A stretch of 64,000 bases of DNA. It comes from Valencia hispanica. Taxonomy: Eukaryota > Chordata > Actinopteri > Cyprinodontiformes > Valenciidae. The translations under genes and the position numbers were made by a program. The stretch lies in the NCBI GenBank assembly GCA_963556495.2, contig OY747712.1, forward strand, positions 14,915,235 through 14,979,234. Direction: 5' to 3'. How positions within the stretch are numbered: position 1 is the first letter of the stretch; each line of letters begins with the position of its first letter. Below are positions 46,227 through 56,440 of the stretch, one piece after another. The notes beneath the pieces are model-generated. The model made no database searches. It was not told the origin of the DNA and saw nothing but the letters and a program-made list of their open reading frames with translations.

Positions 46227-46280
46227 TTAACCAGAGTTCAAGTACTCCAGCGCCACCTCGTAGCAGAACTTGTACTGATC
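46227..46280 (-). CDS. ptprm: ptprm last coding exon (end of D2)
   Basis: On the minus strand this exon follows the acceptor TGCCTTGCAG and encodes DQYKFCYEVALEYLNSG, then TAA (46229-46227). The YKFCYEVALEYLNSG ending is the C-terminus of vertebrate PTPRM; PTPRT ends YLSSF and PTPRK has a longer ..EGLESR-type tail. It joins in phase 0 to the exon at 49390-49525 (..NMVDLL|DQYKF). No frame damage. The identification as PTP mu rests mainly on this tail and on the D2 sequence. Confidence 0.93.
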   Translation of the reverse strand, partial: DQYKFCYEVALEYLNSG

Positions 46281-46429
46281 CTGCAAGGCAAGTAAAACAC
46301 AGAAATAAGAAATAATATACTCATCATAGGTATGTGTGTCATCTTTGGGCTTTCAGTGATTTATTTGAGCATTCTGTAGGGTGGAAAGATTAAAATGATT
46401 TTCAAAGACAAGAGTTGGAAAGTTTAAAT

Positions 46430-47340
46430 ACAAACCTTTACATACAGGGTCAAAAATGCACATATCTCCATTAATAGTTGGTTAAATATCCATTAACAAG
46501 TTGAATCTTGATGCATTTTGTAGAAATCAATACATTTCTAGCATAATTCTCGGTGGATAATTGTCCACTCTTATCAGAAATGGAAAACCTCTTAAATTGG
46601 TTGGTTGGTTTTCTGGCCCTAACCTCAGAGGTTACGTGAGCCTGTTTCACTTATAGGCAAACTAGTTTTAATGTGTGTTTGAGATCATTTGTTCTGCTGA
46701 AACACACAGAATTAATTGATATGACCCAAATTTTTGCCTTCAAATTAGATCAAACCGGTTAGAATGATCAGTAAAAGCCCAGAAACCTCCAAGGCTCAAG
46801 CAGATCATAAACTGGAAACTGGTTTAACACCAGTGTCACACAGTAAAAACTATTTCACATCATCCTGGACTGAGTCAGTACTAGGAAACAGACTCAGACT
46901 CAAATTTTCACCAGCAGACAAGCCAAAAGGATTTTTATAGAGGAGAAGGAGAAGTTTTATAGTCTGATGAAGCAAAGTTTGATTTATTCATCCACAATGA
47001 CAAGAACAATGTTTAAAGGGGTCAAACCTAAGAACAAGTTACAAAAGGCCAAGCATGATGATGGCAGCGTTGGGCTTTGTGTTCTTTTGTGGATGTAGGT
47101 GCATTGCACAAAGTGGACAGAAAAATGAATAAAAAGGACAATTTCCAAATCCTTTGACTTTACCTGAAAACAGCAGGTAACATTGGGTGCTCCTTAGCAA
47201 TGCATAAAGCAGGCCGTTTACAAAGCTCCAATGTTTAATGAAAATTCAAAGATCATGCTTGAAAGCTAAGTCTGTGTCAGCAAGCCAACCAAATATGCAG
47301 CCTGTGGTTGAGATTCTGCTTGGTATAGGACAGTATTACA
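46430..47340 (+). mobile_element. Tc1-like transposon relict (plus) in ptprm intron
   Basis: GTCTGATGAAGCAAAGTTTGATTTATTC reads SDEAKFDLF, the first catalytic block of a Tc1 transposase with its Asp still present. It is followed by KGQA.WWQRWAL (decayed KHGGGSVMVWG) and GALHKVDRKMNK (relatives have VGDLH..G.MN). Further left, AGCAGATCATAAACTGGAAACTGG and AACACCAGTGTCACACAGT fit the family's coding order. Many stops; inactive. Ends not resolved. Confidence 0.6.
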
Positions 47341-48360
47341 TATATTAGAGCTTCTACGTTTACTTTTGATCAAGTGTTGATTAAAGACAATCTACAAAAA
47401 CCTTTGTACGCATTTTTAAAAGATTATTTTGGCACGAGTGGCCTTTATTGAACAGCAATTTGCCAGGAAAAGGGGGGAGAGAGAAATGGAAGACATGGAG
47501 CAAATGGCCCGAGGCCAGGAACCTAAGACATCCATTTGTTGTTTTTTTTCACATTCAGAAGTTGTACGTTCTATAAATCAGCAGTGGAAAAAAAAACCCA
47601 ACTGTATAAGAAACTGTATGTTTATAAGTTGCACTACTTTCACAATAATAAACAATATGGGTTTAAGGCTCTTACAATTGCTAATTTGAGGTGGAAAGGT
47701 TTAAAATGTTACGGGAATATTGGAGAATATAAACATTTCTGGAAAACATCAACATGGAGATTAGCAACATACAAAAAAAAACTCCTCAGTATTTGTCAGA
47801 TATCATGTTCCTCTTTCTCCCGCTGCTCCTACATAAAAAATACTCAAATAAATCAGTCAGCTGAAAAATGGCTGAGTGGATTCTTCACTTCTAATTCTTG
47901 GGAGCATCCTTGATCAGAACCAGACCTTATTGTTATTGCTGTGCAGAACAGAACACTTCACAACTCTGATATTTTTCTACACAAATAGCGGAATCTTCCA
48001 TTATTGTATGAGGGCAACATTCTTGTTTCTCAATTTAAGATACAAAAGTACAAAGCAGGCAAAATCCTTTAGCCAGTCCTATGACACCAGATTCCATGCA
48101 GGACCCTTTAAAAAGCTTTGAAAAAGCAAACATTGGTTCAGAATAACCCTTTAAAACATAACTTTAATGCAGAAAGGCTTTATAAAAATAAATCAAATTC
48201 AATTTTGAGCTGTTGCAGCTTTACGTTTTGAATGATACCCCAAGGCCAATAAAAGAGGAAGGGATGGAGATCAATAAATTACAATGCTGAGAAGAACAAA
48301 CATTGAAGGCTTTTTTGATATTTATTTATAAATCTTTAATATAGAAATAAGGTTAATAAG
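47341..48360. other. Intronic, no feature recognised
   Basis: Lies in the 3.1-kb ptprm intron (46281-49389). Overlapping plus frames at 47429-48121 show no domain. Confidence 0.4.
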
Positions 48361-48365
48361 ATTCT

Positions 48366-48428
48366 TTAAAGCACCTTGAATTACCTTGTTGTTTAAAGTG
48401 TGCTATACAAATAAAATTGCCTTGCCTT
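48366..48428 (+). mobile_element. L2-type LINE 3' terminus, very short
   Basis: TTTAAAGCACCTTGAATTACCTTGTTGTTTAAAGTGTGCTATACAAATAAAATTGCCTTGCC matches the last 60 bases of the LINE at 43.43 kb. It is an extreme 5' truncation. Confidence 0.8.
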
Positions 48429-48548
48429 AATGAACAATGCCCAAAGAGAGCCACAATAAGTTCTAAATAGTGTAAAAAATATTTTAAATCATGTTGCATG
48501 GTTTAAAACAATGATCTATCAATCAGATCACATCAAACTCTAGAATAA

Positions 48549-48770
48549 GTGTGTCCATGGCCTGTCTTAGAGAGATACCACCCTGTAACTTTTTGATGCA
48601 TCCCTTTTCAGACACACCTGAATCCCTTGAATGGCTCCTTACCAGGCCTCTGCAGAGCTGAATAACTGCTGATGAGGGAATTCAGCCATTTCATTTAAGT
48701 GTGTTGAAGAAAGGACGCATCTGAAAGTTGCAGGATGGTAGCTCTCCAGGACTGGTGTCCAGCACCTTTG
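48549..48770. mobile_element. hAT-like MITE, first of tandem pair
   Basis: Starts GTGTCCATGGCCTGTCTTAG and ends, reverse complemented, GTGCTGGACACCAGTCCTGGAGAGCTACC. The interior holds GCATCCCTTTTCAGACACACCTGAATC and CCAGGCCTCTGCAGAGCTGAATAACTG, typical of the family. About 220 bases and non-coding. It is more diverged than its neighbour. Confidence 0.7.
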
Positions 48771-48778
48771 CTCGAGAG

Positions 48779-49004
48779 TAGGGGTCTCCAACTGTAGTCC
48801 TCAAGAGCTACTGCCCTGCAACTTTTAGCTACATCCCTGCTCCAACACAACTGAATCCAATGATTAAAGTACCTCTTCAGCATGCCATCAAGTTTGGCAA
48901 ACGCCTTGTGACGAATCATTCATTTGACTCAGGTGTGTTGGAGAACGGATGCATTTTAAAGTCGCAGGGGAGTAGCTCTCGAGGACTGGAGTTGGAGACC
49001 TCTG
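48779..49004. mobile_element. hAT-like MITE, second of tandem pair
   Basis: The left end AGGGGTCTCCAACTGTAGTCCTCAAGAGCTACTGCCCTGCAACTTTTAG has an inverted partner at the right end, reverse complement AGAGGTCTCCAACTCCAGTCCTCGAGAGCTACTCCCCTGCGACTTTAAA. The CAGGGGTCTCCAAC-type terminus is common to fish hAT MITEs. It starts within about 10 bases of the end of the preceding copy. Confidence 0.8.
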
Positions 49005-49051
49005 CTCTAGAGGAAGAAGCAAGAAACAGTTGTGCAATGCTCTAAGAAACG

Positions 49052-49198
49052 CAGTGCTTTGCAAATATCTTCATACCCCTGGAGCTATTTAGCTTTTTAT
49101 GATATATGGTTTTCAACTGTTTTTACAAATCTAAGAAATGTGGTCTGACAAAAATGTGAAAAAGTTACAGGGCTATAAATACTTCTGCAAGAAACTGT
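49052..49198. mobile_element. Short Tc1-derived MITE
   Basis: The left end CAGTGCTTTGCAAATATCTTCATACCCCTGGAG and the right end (reverse complement CAGTTTCTTGCAGAAGTATTTATAGCCCTG) are inverted and Tc1-like. Only about 147 bases remain, with no transposase. It is an internally deleted derivative. Confidence 0.65.
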
Positions 49199-49389
49199 GT
49201 GCACACAAATCTTCTGTATCTGTACTTTAGTATGTTAGAAAGAGAAATTTTACCTTACTACATGGACTGAATGGAAACATAAAGATAATGTTTGGATTAC
49301 AGAAAGTTCACTGTTCAATATTTGTAAGACTGAGCCATACCAGGATAAAAATTCAAAACTAAGGATACATTTTTTTGAGTGCTCCTCAC

Positions 49390-49525
49390 CAGCAGGTCCA
49401 CCATGTTGGGTTTGTTGTTCCTCAGTGTTTTGACGGCGTGAAAAACATCCACAGAGTGCTGATGCTGAAGCATCTCACATACAATGCTGATGGCACAGAA
49501 GGTCCCGCTGCGGCCGCCTCCGTTC
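49390..49525 (-). CDS. ptprm: ptprm exon: D2 signature loop
   Basis: Minus strand, acceptor CTTTTGCAG, donor GTGAGG; 136 bases. Its first base completes the Leu codon of HCL; it then encodes [40 protein letters not shown] and MVDLL. With the preceding exon this makes [15 protein letters not shown], the Cys-x5-Arg phosphate-binding loop of the membrane-distal domain D2. The loop Cys and Arg are kept, although D2 of this family is generally regarded as having little or no catalysis. The intron splits the loop at the same place and phase as in D1 (see 63705-63840). Confidence 0.97.
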
Positions 49526-49696
49526 CTGCAAAAGTCATCATGAGTCAAGTCAAGTATTGTTTTATCATCAAAAACCATAGCAAAGGATGTAGCTCAGAGA
49601 TTTTTGTTGCAGTGAGGGTTTTCAGACAGTAGGTGGAGATGTTTTCTCTCTAATGCCAGCCTTCCTCCTAGTCAGAATGCTGTTGGGAGAACTTAC

Positions 49697-49860
49697 AGAC
49701 AGTGGACCACGGTGCGCCCCTCTCCCCCGTCGTACTCCTCCTGCCACTTGTCAACCTGTCGGATGAGCTTGAGGAAGGAGCGCTTGGACATGGGCGTGTC
49801 TCTGTACATGGGCCAGCCCAGGAACTGGAACTGTTGCACCATCCTGTAGCCATCCTGAGG
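49697..49860 (-). CDS. ptprm: ptprm exon: D2 WPD-equivalent region
   Basis: Minus strand, acceptor CGTCCTCCAG, donor GTAAGT; 164 bases ending in phase 2 (CT|G). Encodes [40 protein letters not shown] and [14 protein letters not shown]. Where an active PTP has Trp-Pro-Asp, this domain has Trp-Pro-Met, so the general-acid Asp is missing. This is the usual pseudo-phosphatase state of R2B D2 domains. [20 protein letters not shown] is closest to PTPRM; PTPRT and PTPRK differ at several of these positions. Only 171 bases of intron separate it from the next exon. Confidence 0.97.
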
Positions 49861-50449
49861 CTGGAGGACGGAGATAAACCAGTTATCCCAAGTTATAACG
49901 CAAACATGATGGGATGGGGTGGGGAAAGGGTTGTGGTTAATGGTTTGATGCACTTATGCTGTAAAAATGTACGGTGGCGCTAGACCTGGCCAAGGCCAGA
50001 CAGAGATGGATAAAGAAGAGACGATCCTCCAGACAGGAGGATGGAGGGTGATGGATGAGCTGCTGCTGGAGACAGATGTCTAAACGTATCGATCAATAAC
50101 TCTTGTCAGTGATCATATGTGATTATGCTGTCTTGTACTTTACATGTCGCTGCCTCTGCCAGTCACAGCGTATTAATAAAAGGAAGGACCTTTAATAAGA
50201 TAAAGAGCTTACACAGGTGACCCCAGGTGAAACTAGCAAGAGACCGGGACCCCCGCTGTGCAGGGAGGTCTCTCCAGGTTAGATAGACTTGTCCACTTAC
50301 CTAAATTTAATGGTCTCTGTCTGGGTGTTTTGTAACTGCTGATATATTTAAGTTTTGATAATTCCTCATTTGATGACTAAAAAGTAACAGAAAAACTGCC
50401 AAAAAAGAGACGAATGTAAATTCTACTCTTACATTATGAACAATTTAAA

Positions 50450-50600
50450 CACACATGGATAAGTGGAGGAAGATGGATGGATGAGGGATAGTTGGACATA
50501 TAGACAGACAGGGGGATACATTGATTAATGGATAGTTGGATGGACAGAGAGATGAAAGGAAATATTTTCGGACTGACAGACAAACAGAGATGTACAAATG
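50450..50600. repeat. Degenerate GATG/GACA-rich repeat in ptprm intron
   Basis: Imperfect repetition of GGATGGAT, GGATAGTTGGA and GACAGA units. It is a decayed tetranucleotide microsatellite with no coding meaning. Confidence 0.6.
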
Positions 50601-51166
50601 GATACAACTTAAAGGATGAACAGGGAATAAAGTCTGGAACATATTTTTCCGTACCAGAAAACTCTTCACTTTACATAAGTCTTTTGGGTGAAAATAGATC
50701 AGCTGAACACAAGAGCAATGATCTTACACTACAGGTCAGAAGTAAACATGCATTTATATTTACAAATGGTTAAACCCCTTTATGGTTGCTCTTTTTCTTC
50801 TGTACCTTAAGAACACTAAATTATTAAACATTTTATCACAGACCTGCATTTATTTTTAGGTCTGATGCAGAAAACCTCCATGTCTTCCCATAAACTGGTG
50901 TGAAACTCTGATTTTGCCTTTTCTTAAGAACAGGTGGAAACTTATCAAGCTGTCCTAAAGACTTCTAGCAATCAATCCTCAGTACAATCAGTGGTGCAGG
51001 AGCGGGTTAAAGAAAAAGAAATGAGTCTGCCTGCACAGCTTGAACGGACAGGTCCACATATGTGTGGGATGTGTGAAGTGAGCGGTGACAGCAGAAAGTG
51101 GCTGTTGTGTTAACTGCAGGGAAGACCAACAAGCTGCAGAAGGCTACACAGAAAACTCCTGCGTAC

Positions 51167-51292
51167 CCGAGCCGCGTTGTAGATCCGAAATATTCTGCTG
51201 ATGATGTCTTCCTCCAAGTCAGCGGAGACGAACTCAACCTGGATGGGTCCATGGCGGTGGACTCCATTTTCGGGCCAGTACTGTGGACACAG
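51167..51292 (-). CDS. ptprm: ptprm exon: D2 middle
   Basis: Minus strand, acceptor CTGTTTAG, donor GTACGC; 126 bases, phase 0 at both ends. Encodes LCPQYWPENGVHRHGPIQVE, FVSADLEEDIISRIFRIYNA and AR. Choosing the acceptor TTTAG at 294-293 (as 51294-51293) rather than the CCACAG twelve bases later restores the LCPQ residues that PTPRM homologues carry before YWPENG. YWPENG corresponds to the YWPE motif of PTP domains. Continuous with the flanking exons (..DPAQ|LCPQ.. and ..NAAR|PQDG..). Confidence 0.96.
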
Positions 51293-51855
51293 CTAAACAG
51301 AAAGACACAGGTCCACACAAATCAACACGCAGACAGAGAAAACAAAGCAGAAAAAACATGGAAGATTTTTTTATTTTTAAGTTCAAAGCCAGTGGAAGTG
51401 ATTTTTTATCTCCTGACATGGTAAAACAAAATAAAGAAACGCCAGGAGAGGCCATGAATTAAATTTAAGCTAAGTGTTTTTCTTTTTACCGAAAAACAAC
51501 AAAGAAAGGATTTTTAAAAACACTTACTGTATATGTCTCAAGTATGGCAGCTTTTAACTAATCAACACACTCTTAGTTTGTCATTTCAGAGTAAAACCTC
51601 TTAAAAAACCTTGAGTCATTCATTTCCCTCTTTAAAAGAATACACTTTTTATTATTATTAATTTTTTAAGCTGGCAAATTTGAAATAAAAAAGTATATTT
51701 GTTCAGTTTAAATTATTAAGTTTCATCTTTAAAGAAGGCTTAGTTTACACCAAAATGTTAATTAAACACAAACATTTATATAACTGTTAAGTGTTTAACT
51801 CATATTAAACTTACTGTTTCCAATCAACTGAGGAAAAAAATGCTATGAAAACTGT

Positions 51856-52014
51856 ATCCATCCATCCATCCATCCATCCATCCATCCATCCATCCATCCA
51901 TCCATCCATCCATCCATCCATCCATCCATCCATCCATCCATCCATCCATCCATCCATCCATCCATCCATCCATCCATCCATCCATCCATCCATCCATCCA
52001 TCCATCCATCCATC
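51856..52014. repeat. (CATC)n / (GATG)n tetranucleotide microsatellite
   Basis: About 40 uninterrupted copies in 159 bases, in the intron between ptprm exons 51167-51292 and 56150-56281. It produces mirror-image spurious frames of (IHPS) and (GWMD) repeats on both strands. Confidence 0.98.
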
Positions 52015-52329
52015 GCCAATTAAGGATGTCCAGACATCTACCCAGCACCTCATTCCCAGGCGAATTGGGATATATTGTCCCAGCAGTGTTTTTTTTCTTC
52101 TTTTTTTTCTTTTGTGGGTGTACGCCAATGTCTCCTCCCAGTCAGATGTGTCTGGAAAATATTGAGGTATTAGGCCAGTTTCAACTATCGAAACTTCCGG
52201 GTAACAACAATGGAAGAAGCAGGAATGGTTGCCGTGTTTCTGTTTGCTATGTTGTTATACACTGCTTCACCAGCAACTCTTCCAAATTTTATGCCTATAT
52301 CTTTTCCCAACCGACATGAGTTAACCAGG

Positions 52330-53480
52330 AGTCCCTCCAAGCGACTCTAATGGGCCATTTCCAAGTACATACCCCAAGGAAGGTACTCAGTTATTTCCTA
52401 AAATGGCCCGGAAAGGAGCCCAAGTATATACTGAGAGAGAAATGCGCCAGTAATCTGAACCGCCTCAACTGACTCCTTTCAATGTGATTGCCCTGGGTGA
52501 CTGAATCCGACCACCCAATAGAGGAAGCTAATTTCAGGTATTTCTGGTTCTTTCGATCTTGATCCATATCATGAGATGAGGGTCTGAAAACCCAGAATCA
52601 CGTGAATTTAGGACTTTGCTCACCACCACTGCAGATTTTGACCACCAACAAGGAGGGAGCTACCCACATGGACACCAACGGTTGCACGCAGATGCCAGCA
52701 GAACCACAAACAGGAAAGTTGAGACCCTGAGGTTCCCAAACCAGACACCCTCCTCTCTACAACTATGTCTCTGGATCCTGTTCATAAACAGCGTTGGTGA
52801 CTAAGGGCAGCCCTGATAGAGTCTCACCAGCATTAGGATCAAGCTCAACTTTGGGTTGAGAAAATAGAGCACCCTTTGATTTCTTCATACAAGAAAATAA
52901 TAACCCTAAGTCAAGCAGGAAGTCCTTACTCTTGCAGCAGCCCTTACAAAATAGGTAAAAGGGGCAAAGATGTAAGGCATGTTAACATCCCAAAAACATG
53001 TGGAATAGACAACCAAATTGCCATGACGCCCACTTAGCAATTCTGTGAGAGTAAAGATCTAGCCTACTAGTCCATGAGAGAAGACGAAAATCACACCTCT
53101 CATTGATTTGATGTTTAGCAACTGGTAGGAGTCTCCTTTCCAACAATGTGAACTTTCCCAAAGAGGCTGAGAAGTGTGATCCGTCTATAGTAAGAATACA
53201 CTCTAAGGTCCACTTTATTAAAGAATGGAACGAGGACACCATGCAGCATTAAAGAACAGTACTAACCACAACAACCCAACAATGTCTGGAACCTTTGTAT
53301 CTTTGGCACCTTGCATGTGGGCAGCATTTTAGCAACCGACTGGGAAGGTAAGGGACTGACCTTCCCCTGATAGAGTCCGAAGACTGTATCTCCTTTAATG
53401 ATGACATAGTGACTAGATTAATAAAGTCCTTAAAGTGCTCCAACCACAGCCGGACAAGGTCTGTGTCTTTGCCTTAAAGG
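52330..53480 (-). pseudogene. Non-LTR retrotransposon RT relict (minus) in ptprm intron
   Basis: On the minus strand, about 53222-53145, one frame reads FFNKVDLRVYSYYRRITLLS, then LFGKVHI. This matches the KGDRR.CSNYRGITLLSLPGKVY block at the start of the RT domain of a common fish LINE. Sequence to the left on the plus strand (AGCCCTGATAGAGTCTCACCAGCATTAGGATCAAG near 52810) has the order expected for later parts of the same ORF. No long frame survives. Element type is not certain beyond non-LTR. Confidence 0.65.
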
Positions 53481-53489
53481 CCTTCAGCT

Positions 53490-54020
53490 TGAACTCTTGA
53501 AATTATAACGAGTAATAAATATTGTTACATTTCAAGTTGGATTTTTTTTTTGACATCACCTTCAAAAGCTTTGAATGTGCTGAATAAATATGTTTTTAAG
53601 TATTTGGGGGATTTTATTGCAGATTACTATAAAGTAGGAGGTTAACGGAAACCATACACAAAGGATGTCTGGACCCAAGGTATCAGTTTATATCACCGTC
53701 TCATTTATAGTCCTTTATCTGGTTAGATATTTGTGTCTAACACACATATTCATGCTTCCTAGACAGAGCAGGGCTTCTCACATAAAATCTGTTACTGCAG
53801 CACCTTCCCACATCAAAGTGTGAACTTGTTTATTTGTCTGTAGAATGTAAATGTTGTGGAATGATGAGTTATTTTTTTCCACTTTTATCTAATTTGCTCT
53901 TTTTTCTAAATTCATGCTGCATTGTGCTGTTGGTCTGTTAATATGGCAATTTCTAGTTGAGGTTTTTCGAGTTGAGGTTTAGACATTTAGATGTTCTCTA
54001 CAGTTCTTACAAGTGTTGAA
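53490..54020. other. Intronic, no feature recognised
   Basis: AT-rich DNA within the 4.9-kb ptprm intron. No supported element or gene. Confidence 0.4.
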
Positions 54021-54029
54021 AACAGGGTC

Positions 54030-54205
54030 AAACATGGGAAGTAAAAGCTCTCACTGAAAATTTGGGCTTTGGTCAGGTGAGGCAATTTAACTGTGTTAAA
54101 CAGTTCTGTACGGTGGACAATATGTGCTGCTTTGGGCCTGTTTCACTTCTAAAGGCTATGAACTTAAGGCAGTTATTTCTAAAGTGGGCAGGCTTCAAAT
54201 ATGGA
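54030..54205 (+). pseudogene. Tc1-like transposase fragment
   Basis: ACGGTGGACAATATGTGCTGCTTTGGGCC reads GGQYVLLWACFTSKGYELKA, equivalent to the GGG.VMLWGCFSSKG motif. Preceded by CATGGGAAGTAAAAGCTCTCACTG. It is a relative of the fragment at 44001-44335. Homology is cut off by the microsatellite at 54211. Confidence 0.5.
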
Positions 54206-54210
54206 ACCTG

Positions 54211-54310
54211 AAGGAAGGAAGGAAGGAAGGAAGGAAGGAAGGAAGGAAGGAAGGAAGGAAGGAAGGAAGGAAGGAAGGAAGGAAGGAAGGAAGGAAGGAA
54301 GGAAGGAAGG
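54211..54310. repeat. (AAGG)n tetranucleotide microsatellite
   Basis: About 25 perfect copies. A purine-rich A/G landscape with scattered GGAAGG continues to about 54740. The 215-codon minus frame here (LPSFLPSFLP repeats) is an artefact of it. Confidence 0.98.
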
Positions 54311-56149
54311 ACAAGTTAGTAATAGAAGGGAGGAATAAAGCACATCATAAAGGAAAAGAACAAGGATGAATGCAAAAAAGAACACAAAGAAAAATAAAAT
54401 GAACAAAAGAATGACAAAGAAGGGAAGGTCACAAAAGATGGCAAAGGAAGAGAGAAATGATGAAATAAAGTTGGATGGAAGGAAAGAAGGAATGATACAA
54501 GAAAGAAACAGAGGTACACAGAAAAATCCAAGGAGACAAGGAAGGTAGAAAGAACACAATGAGGTAAGAAGGGAAGGAGCCTGGCAGGTAAGGAATGGCA
54601 GATGGAAGAGCAAAAAGATTAGGTGAAGGACACACAGAATGATAGAAATATATGAGAAAGGAACAAATAAGGGACAAACGGAGGTATTAGTAGGACAGAA
54701 GCATACAAGGAATGAAGGACCAAAAAAAAAGAAAAATGGAGACATTTTCTTAAAAATACTTTTTGGCGTAAAAATGTCTGTTATATGTTGGAAGTTGAAT
54801 ATCATGACATGTTCCTCCATGGTCACTCAGACTTCTGTCTCCTGTTGTCATAAACGACACAAAGATGGAAGGACGGAATGAAGGACAAAAGCTTTGGACA
54901 ATGGAATAGCAAATAAAGTCTGGAAATACAAATAATTTTCTACACTCCTTTTTTTCATTATTATCAAGACCTTGTTGCAGCTGTTGGAAAGGAGGAGGAT
55001 TTAACTTAATTGTGTCTTTATGTAAACAAAAAGAGAGATTAAAATCTGACAAGTCGGATCATCTCATTGATGCGGTCAGCTTGTTTTCAGTGTTCATTTC
55101 GAATTTTAAAAAGCATGGTATTGATAAGCATCAATACATGTATTTAAAATGGCGAGAAATGATCAAAGAATAGCCTCCAAAGCAAGGTTATTCCAACGTG
55201 CTCCTGACTAACAACAGAGCTGAAAACTGAACAGAGATGTAAACCCCTAAGGAACAGTTTCAAAAGAACAGCAAAAGTCTCGCCAATTTCTGCTCAGCAG
55301 GTGAGGACGCACAGTTGAGAACGTGCACCTGTGGAGCTGCACTGCTGGCCTCGTAGCTCTAAATCAGAGCGGCAGAACAGAACACACAGATGGACACTGC
55401 CTGCTCTGACAGACACTCCTACCTGCAGAGTCTCACAGTCACGAGCAAACAACTACAACCTCGAAGAATGCAAATTATCGAGATAAAAAAACGTGCACAT
55501 ATTCGAACATACAATAATACATGCACTCCATTAACTCTATTACAAAAATTGCAAACACGTATGCAGTTTGTGCAGCAGCTTAAGCTCCACTTTCAAGCTT
55601 CCTCTGAGAGCCAGTCAAAAATTGACAAATCTAACAGATGCAAAAACAAAGAAGTTGATGTGAAAGAAAGAAAACCTCCATCTACCTCTCGTTCATCTGC
55701 ACACCCTCCTTCCATTCCCACCTGTGTTGGTTTCTTGGCTGCCTGATAGGCTGGCTACAGTGAGAATATTGAATGAAAGGCCTTTTCTACCCAGACAGTC
55801 AGGCAGTCAGTCACCCAGGGAAAGGGGATTTGGGTGGAGGGGAAGCAGCCCGGCTTCAGGCTTTGATCCCCGGGTGTTATGACAGAGCCTCGGGCTGAGA
55901 AATCTGGAGATCCTCTTCCACAGGCCTGTTTCCGCTTTCATGGCTTCCTCTCAGCTGCATTTCCCCTATTTCAAACACTCGCTGCATCCATACTGTTTCT
56001 AAAAAAATACAAGTGTTGTTTTCCCAGAGCTTATACACACTGGTAATGAAAAAAAAACCCACTTTGTGTGGGTGTCTTACAATGTTTCTTGAAAGGCCAA
56101 TTCTTGTGTGCTGGGTTCGCTGTCAGCGCACGTATCAGGTCTGTGTTAC
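54311..56149. other. Intronic; purine-rich flank, otherwise nothing recognised
   Basis: 54311-54740 is strongly A/G-biased, a decayed extension of the microsatellite. The plus frame at 55390-55746 (118 codons) has no domain and no splice signals in frame. No other feature. Confidence 0.4.
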
Positions 56150-56281
56150 CTGTGCTGGGTCCACATCATTGAGCATCACTATGGATGTGCAGTGGTAGTC
56201 CAGCACCAATCTCCAAAAGTCCTTCACTGTGTTTGGCAGCGGGTGTTGGGTCACTATGAACGCAGAAGGCTGCTTGTAACT
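56150..56281 (-). CDS. ptprm: ptprm exon: D2 N-terminal/middle
   Basis: Minus strand, acceptor CTCCTCCAG, donor GTAACA; 132 bases, phase 0. Encodes [40 protein letters not shown] and [23 protein letters not shown] is the conserved TQGPL..T..DFW region of PTP domains. Residue choices ([20 protein letters not shown]) are those of PTPRM rather than PTPRT or PTPRK. Confidence 0.97.
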
Positions 56282-56440
56282 CTGGAGGAGAAAAAAACAG
56301 GAAAAAGCAAGATTTTAAAGAATGACAGTAAATATTTCTATCACATTCTAGAGGTTTCTAATGGAAATTCTGTCCCTGTTGACATTATATGAGATGTACA
56401 ATGTTCTTCTAACATGGTCTCTGGTCCTTAGCAGTAAGTA

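Noticed and set aside
45850..46230. 126-codon plus frame overlapping the end of ptprm
   Set aside because: It is antisense to the last ptprm exon and the likely 3' UTR, with no domain; length is explained by reduced stop frequency opposite the exon.
51811..52165. Frames of repeating IHPS, GWMD and similar units on both strands
   Set aside because: Produced by the CATC microsatellite; they appear on both strands with no domain.
54179..54826. 215-codon minus frame with many Phe, Leu, Pro and Ser
   Set aside because: A translation of the AAGG microsatellite and its A/G-biased flank; it lies in a ptprm intron and has no family resemblance despite its hydrophobicity.
55390..55746. 118-codon plus frame inside a ptprm intron
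   Set aside because: No domain; antisense to the gene, low-complexity Lys/Ser composition.
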